From Candidatus Uhrbacteria bacterium RIFOXYB2_FULL_45_11 (GTDB lineage Bacteria; Patescibacteriota; Patescibacteriia; UBA9934; GWF2-40-263): a stretch of DNA of 7,860 nucleotides. The notes under the pieces were generated by a model. The model did not search any database. It was not told where the DNA came from and saw nothing but the letters and a program-made list of their open reading frames with translations. The stretch lies in assembly GCA_001791715.1 (NCBI GenBank), contig MGFD01000066.1:1-7860 (forward strand). Reading direction: 5' to 3'. Position numbers and translations under genes: made by a program. This document shows positions 5,406-7,860 of this stretch, piece after piece; the stretch's first letter is position 1; every line of letters begins with the position of its first letter.

Positions 5406-5433
5406 TTGACGAATCGTCTCAAGATGCTATACT
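5406..5433 (+). promoter_or_regulatory. Promoter of the 128-residue hypothetical gene
   Basis: TTGACG (5406-5411), a 16-base spacer and TATACT (5428-5433). The leader would be about 25 bases and contains the Shine-Dalgarno at 5454-5459. Confidence 0.7.
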
Positions 5434-5453
5434 TTTCCCTTCCTACGTTGGAA

Positions 5454-5459
5454 GAGGAG
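5454..5459 (+). promoter_or_regulatory. Shine-Dalgarno that sets the start at 5465
   Basis: GAGGAG, five bases before the ATG at 5465. An upstream in-frame ATG (5399) is ruled out because the promoter lies inside that extension. Confidence 0.75.
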
Positions 5460-5464
5460 TAGAC

Positions 5465-5851
5465 ATGCGAGCACCGTACTTAGGATCCCCGATCGCGCAT
5501 CCTGATCGAAAATTTGTAAAACGCTATACAGGTCGCGTACAAGACCAGACGAGAGACGTTGCACAAATGATGAGCATGATCCGATTAGGTTGGAGCACAG
5601 AACGCGCACCAAGACCAATCGGAGAAATTCTACTCACGCTCGAAAAAAAGGAAACTGTATTCGGCAGCATTCTGATTGAGAGTATGTCGAGCGTCCGAAA
5701 CGGAATTGCTCAGTTTATTCTCTCACGATGGGACGAGCAGATCTTTCGGTGGTATTTGGTGCAGATCACAACGGAAGACAATCTCGTCATTGAAGAGTGG
5801 GAAAACCCTCCAGATCTTTATCATGTCAGTTCCCCGCGCATTCTCGCGTAA
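5465..5851 (+). CDS. Hypothetical protein, 128 residues
   Basis: I do not recognise this protein. It is soluble, with no signal peptide or membrane segment. The first 50 residues are basic and probably partly disordered (YLGSPIAHPDRKFVKRYTGR). From about residue 53 there is an alternating hydrophobic pattern (GEILLTLEKKETVFGSILIE, then FRWYLVQITTEDNLVIEEW) that suggests a small beta-rich fold, and it is rich in Trp and Glu near the end. It is transcribed alone, from its own promoter to tandem terminators, divergently from ftsEX. The strong promoter, Shine-Dalgarno and terminators make it a real, probably well-expressed gene. The shared upstream region hints at co-regulation with ftsEX, but nothing else links it to division. 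Confidence 0.8.
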   Translation: MRAPYLGSPIAHPDRKFVKRYTGRVQDQTRDVAQMMSMIRLGWSTERAPRPIGEILLTLEKKETVFGSILIESMSSVRNGIAQFILSRWDEQIFRWYLVQITTEDNLVIEEWENPPDLYHVSSPRILA

Positions 5852-5855
5852 TCTC

Positions 5856-5878
5856 CCCATCATCTTGATGGGTTTTTT
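5856..5878 (+). terminator. First of two tandem terminators
   Basis: CCCATCA-tct-TGATGGG (7 bp) followed by six T, starting four bases after the stop codon at 5851. Confidence 0.85.
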
Positions 5879-5884
5879 ATTGCA

Positions 5885-5914
5885 AAAACCACCGAACGAT
5901 TCGGTGGTTTTTTT
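5885..5914. terminator. Second terminator, probably bidirectional
   Basis: A 12-bp stem, AAAACCACCGAA with TTCGGTGGTTTT, and a CGA loop. It is followed by T-runs on both strands (seven on plus, five on minus), so it may also stop transcripts coming from tRNA-Thr. Confidence 0.85.
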
Positions 5915-5945
5915 CTTTATTTCTGGCCTGCCACCCGAAGCTTTT

Positions 5946-5990
5946 CCATCCTACGATCCAACAAGAAAAACATCTTGAAGCGTAGGGTGG
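5946..5990 (-). repeat. tRNA-Thr trailer hairpin that includes the CCA end
   Basis: CCATCCTACG (5946-5955) pairs with CGTAGGGTGG (5981-5990) over ten positions with one T-G pair; an inner CAAGA/TCTTG pairs further. The right arm contains the complement of the tRNA's CCA (5988-5990), so before processing the CCA would be base-paired to its own trailer. Confidence 0.6.
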
Positions 5991-6063
5991 AGCCGAGGGC
6001 GGGATTCGAACCCGCGACCTCTACTTTACGAAAGTATTGCTCTACCAACTGAGCTACATCGGC
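5988..6063 (-). tRNA. tRNA-Thr(CGT)
   Basis: A 76-base tRNA with encoded CCA (plus-strand 5988-5990) and discriminator T. Acceptor stem GCCGATG/CCTCGGC has one T-C mismatch at the sixth pair. The D arm is GCTC-AGTTGGTA-GAGC. The anticodon stem ATACT/AGTAG has an A-G mismatch at its first pair; the loop TTCGTAA gives anticodon CGT, reading ACG. The T arm is GCGGG-TTCGAAT-CCCGC. The CGT anticodon serves only the ACG threonine codon, so other threonine tRNAs must exist elsewhere. The gene is preceded by a broken copy of its own 5' end, and the only good promoter lies upstream of that copy. Confidence 0.93.
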
Positions 6064-6163
6064 TAATTGCGTTCTACCAAAGCCGACGAATCAACACGGT
6101 CATACAGTTGATTGTCGGCTCCCCGACCTCTGCGGAACAGCGTCGGGGCTGAGCTACATCGGC
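6064..6163 (-). pseudogene. Broken tRNA-Thr 5' copy with twin-hairpin insert
   Basis: Reading the minus strand, bases 6163-6149 are GCCGATGTAGCTCAG, identical to the first 15 bases of the intact tRNA-Thr. After 68 inserted bases the copy resumes as TTGGTAGA (6080-6073), with a weaker continuation through GCAAT, and the intact tRNA begins at 6063. The break is inside the D-loop. It cannot fold as a tRNA because the anticodon arm and 3' half are absent. It lies within a few bases of the promoter's expected start, the position a tRNA gene would normally hold, and would be the 5' leader of the tRNA-Thr transcript. Confidence 0.85.
6081..6148. repeat. 68-bp insert of two back-to-back hairpins
   Basis: The first is 6121-6148: CCCCGAC pairs with GTCGGGG around a 14-base loop. 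The second is 6081-6120: on the minus strand AGCCGACAATCAAC pairs with GTTGATT and GTCGGCT with one bulged C (14 pairs, 11-base loop). They abut with no base between, and they abut the tRNA fragments on both sides. The AGCCGA/TCGGCT ends of the second resemble the ends of the tRNA-Thr acceptor stem. Confidence 0.8.
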
Positions 6164-6174
6164 ACGATGGCCGC

Positions 6175-6203
6175 ATCATAGCGTATACAGGAAAAATTGA
6201 AAA
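6175..6203 (-). promoter_or_regulatory. Promoter of the tRNA-Thr transcript
   Basis: TTTTCA (plus-strand 6198-6203), a 17-base spacer and TATGAT (6175-6180). The expected start, about 6167, lies just before the broken tRNA copy at 6163. Confidence 0.6.
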
Positions 6204-6219
6204 CCCCATACGCACAAAC

Positions 6220-6873
6220 CTATTCTTTATCCGCAAATACCACCAAACGCCTTGGGTAACTCTTTGAGACAGGGTCCCATTTTCCGTCACAGGTAATGAG
6301 ATTCAAGTGAGACGCGTCATCATTTTTCCAAAAAACCTCAATAGGGTTTGTGTTTGCATCATACGCACGTCGTTCTCGAACGATAAAATGTGTCGCCAAA
6401 CCGCTCTCATCTTCCATCGTAATTCGATCCCCTTTTTTCAATTGATTCAAACGATTAAATACCGTGGGCAAACCGTTTTTCCAAGGACCATAATGCCCAA
6501 CAATCACCGAACTCCCCTTTTGGCCCGGTTTTACAGAACCATTAAACCAAGCCGCGTTCTGAGGTCTTTTTGGAACATCAACTTCACCCTTTTTGGTCAG
6601 ACCAACCTGTTCAAGCGTTGCATCTACCAAAATTTTTGGAATCTTGATGCGCGCCGTTTGCGGCAATGTTGTTTTTTTCGAATCAATCACCGTTTTACCA
6701 ACAGGGCCATTTAAAACAACAAGAGATTTTGCAGGTTGTTTTGCATACGTTATTTTATTTGGCAATTGAAACGCAAAAAGTGCAAGAGAAAAACAAGCAA
6801 TACTGACCGTGCTCAAAATAAGCATGGTCCATTTAGAAAAAAACGAATGAGGAGATCTTCGGAAAATGCTCAT
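6220..6873 (-). CDS. Membrane-anchored sortase, class E/F-like
   Basis: A 217-residue cysteine transpeptidase that cuts LPxTG-type sorting signals and attaches the protein to the cell surface. A short cytoplasmic N-terminus is followed by one transmembrane anchor (about 15-36) and an extracellular catalytic domain (about 73-217). Catalytic residues are visible: His127 in VIVGHYG, Cys195 in LNLITCDG, and Arg208 or Arg209 in YPRRLVVFA. The sequence around them (AAWFNGSVKPGQKGSSVIVG, then TVFNRLNQLKKGD) is closest to class E/F sortases of high-GC Gram-positives as I know them; the class is not certain. The start at 6873 is chosen because a perfect palindrome occupies the upstream in-frame extension. 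It lies 49 bp downstream of a gene ending in LPVTG, its likely substrate. No Shine-Dalgarno is seen. Confidence 0.9.
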   Translation of the reverse strand: MSIFRRSPHSFFSKWTMLILSTVSIACFSLALFAFQLPNKITYAKQPAKSLVVLNGPVGKTVIDSKKTTLPQTARIKIPKILVDATLEQVGLTKKGEVDVPKRPQNAAWFNGSVKPGQKGSSVIVGHYGPWKNGLPTVFNRLNQLKKGDRITMEDESGLATHFIVRERRAYDANTNPIEVFWKNDDASHLNLITCDGKWDPVSKSYPRRLVVFADKE

Positions 6874-6878
6874 AGCAC

Positions 6879-6904
6879 AAGAGCCAGACGATCGTCTGGC
6901 TCTT
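6879..6904. promoter_or_regulatory. 26-bp perfect palindrome between surface protein and sortase genes
   Basis: AAGAGCCAGACGA followed by its exact reverse complement, six bases from the sortase ATG. As RNA it forms a strong stem. On the minus strand there is no proper T-run after it, so it may be a weak terminator or attenuator, an mRNA-stability element, or an operator. Confidence 0.65.
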
Positions 6905-6922
6905 TTGTAAACTCTGCTTGTG

Positions 6923-7860
6923 TTAGATATTCTTTTTATTTCGAATTGTATAAAGCAAAACGGCTGCTGCAAACACACTTGAAAGAATCGCGAATACCCA
7001 TGGTGTTTTTTCTGCGGAGAAAAATCCTGTCACAGGCAATATTGGTGCGGCTTCCGCAACAACGACCGTTGCGATCGCAAAGTCTCTGACCGTAATTCCA
7101 TTTGCTTGTCCGCTTGCGATCGCTGTATTTGTTGTGGTTGTTTTAAGATTTGATTGACAGGTGTATGCCCATGTCTCTGTTGGCTCAAGGAGATTGTTTC
7201 CGTTTATGTCCCCAGAAATAAATTGCATAGGAGCACATTTATCATCTACAAGCTGAACATTGCTCAACGGAATCGTTCCAGGATTTGTGATTTTTTCTGT
7301 GTACGTAACAATTCCTCCGCCTGCTGCAAGAGCAAGTGGATTTGGTACTTTTGTGACGTGAATAAGTGGTGGTACAACAGCAGGGACACCCACAATCACC
7401 GTTGCGCTTGCAATGTCTGTGGCGCTTAATCCGTTTGCCCAACCTGTTGCAACGACGTTATTGGTGTGTGTGGACGTAAGTGTTGTAGTACAGGTATGAG
7501 CCCATGTTTCTGTCAGATCAAGTTTGTTGTCGTTGTTTACATCTCCAGAAATGCGCACGATCGGGCTACATGTGTCGCCAACCATTGTGACATTTGTCAC
7601 AGGAACCGTTCCGATATTTTTAAGTGTATATGTGTACATGACAGAACCCGGACCGTTGGGTAATGCAAGTGGGCTTGGTACTTTTACTACGTCAATAAGT
7701 GGTGGAACGGGTGGAACAACAATAGGAGCGCCGATATCATTATTTGTGACAACACAGAATCTGTTATCACCTGGATTTACATTCATTTTCCCATCAGAAG
7801 TACAATCCCCAGAAAATGTTCGGGTGTAATTTGTGTCAGATGTTTCTGTAACAGTAAACA
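6923..7860 (-). CDS. LPxTG surface protein with DUF11-like repeats, C-terminal part
   Basis: The frame is open to the window edge, so the N-terminus lies beyond base 7860; 311 residues are visible. Numbering from the Met at 7786, two repeats of about 110 residues cover 27-137 and 138-247. Each begins VPPLI-x-V-x-KVP-x-PLAL and contains TYT or TYTE, a GT-[VI]-P segment, a cysteine pair (C73/C99 and C184/C210), and an acidic loop: GDVNNDNKLDLTETW or GDINGNNLLEPTETW. These features match DUF11-type beta-sandwich repeats of surface proteins. The tail is a sorting signal: LPVTG (250-254), a hydrophobic helix (about 262-281) and the basic end RNKKNI. The segment ending CVVTNNDIGAP resembles the end of a SpaA-like domain. 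It is the probable substrate of the sortase 49 bp downstream in the same operon. Confidence 0.9.
   Translation of the reverse strand, partial: FTVTETSDTNYTRTFSGDCTSDGKMNVNPGDNRFCVVTNNDIGAPIVVPPVPPLIDVVKVPSPLALPNGPGSVMYTYTLKNIGTVPVTNVTMVGDTCSPIVRISGDVNNDNKLDLTETWAHTCTTTLTSTHTNNVVATGWANGLSATDIASATVIVGVPAVVPPLIHVTKVPNPLALAAGGGIVTYTEKITNPGTIPLSNVQLVDDKCAPMQFISGDINGNNLLEPTETWAYTCQSNLKTTTTNTAIASGQANGITVRDFAIATVVVAEAAPILPVTGFFSAEKTPWVFAILSSVFAAAVLLYTIRNKKNI

Noticed and set aside
5399..5464. Upstream ATG extension of the 128-residue gene
   Set aside because: The promoter lies inside it, and a strong Shine-Dalgarno precedes the ATG at 5465.
6190..6222. Terminator after the sortase gene
   Set aside because: The only stem (GCGTAT/ATACGC) has a 21-base loop and no following T-run; the T-rich stretch fits better as part of the tRNA-Thr promoter.
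6874..6978. N-terminal extension of the sortase
   Set aside because: It runs through a 26-bp palindrome and overlaps the end of the upstream gene; the residues before the Met at 6873 are not sortase-like.
6736..7089. Plus-strand open frame opposite the sortase and surface protein genes
   Set aside because: It overlaps two convincing genes on the other strand and has no promoter, Shine-Dalgarno or recognisable protein features.

Overview
The window is compact bacterial DNA of moderate GC. The gene set and style suggest a Candidate Phyla Radiation (Patescibacteria) genome: short proteins, several apparently leaderless or short-leader genes, both tRNAs with an encoded CCA, and an LPxTG surface protein next to its own sortase. 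This placement is an inference from content; no phylogenetic marker was compared.

Layout. At 1-1540 a partial MFS-type permease (minus) and a DusB-like tRNA-dihydrouridine synthase (plus) diverge from two back-to-back promoters; the dus gene carries an in-frame, hairpin-forming insert and ends in a bidirectional terminator. At 1591-3034 three minus-strand genes follow: a small coiled-coil protein, a DUF1294 membrane protein and a hypoxanthine phosphoribosyltransferase with an altered PRPP loop.

At 3035-3663 I see no protein gene. This stretch holds two 95-96 bp tandem repeat units with compensatory stem changes, tRNA-Gln(TTG), a gap-free four-way junction made partly from an inverted copy of the tRNA 3' end, a second branched palindrome, and a promoter.

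At 3664-5332 lie ftsX and ftsE (minus, ftsE upstream), the membrane and ATPase halves of the divisome ABC complex. A divergent promoter region separates ftsE from an unrecognised 128-residue protein (5465-5851, plus), which ends in tandem terminators. At 5946-6203 is tRNA-Thr(CGT), preceded by a broken copy of its own 5' end with two back-to-back hairpins inserted in the D-loop; the best promoter lies in front of the broken copy. At 6220-7860 a membrane-anchored sortase follows a repeat-rich surface protein ending in LPVTG, so enzyme and probable substrate share an operon.

The most unusual theme is at the two tRNA genes. Each is next to a partial copy of itself interrupted by exactly two adjacent hairpins (52 bp and 68 bp). 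Each tRNA's encoded CCA end can also pair with its own 3' trailer. This may reflect an undescribed class of small palindromic element associated with tRNA genes.
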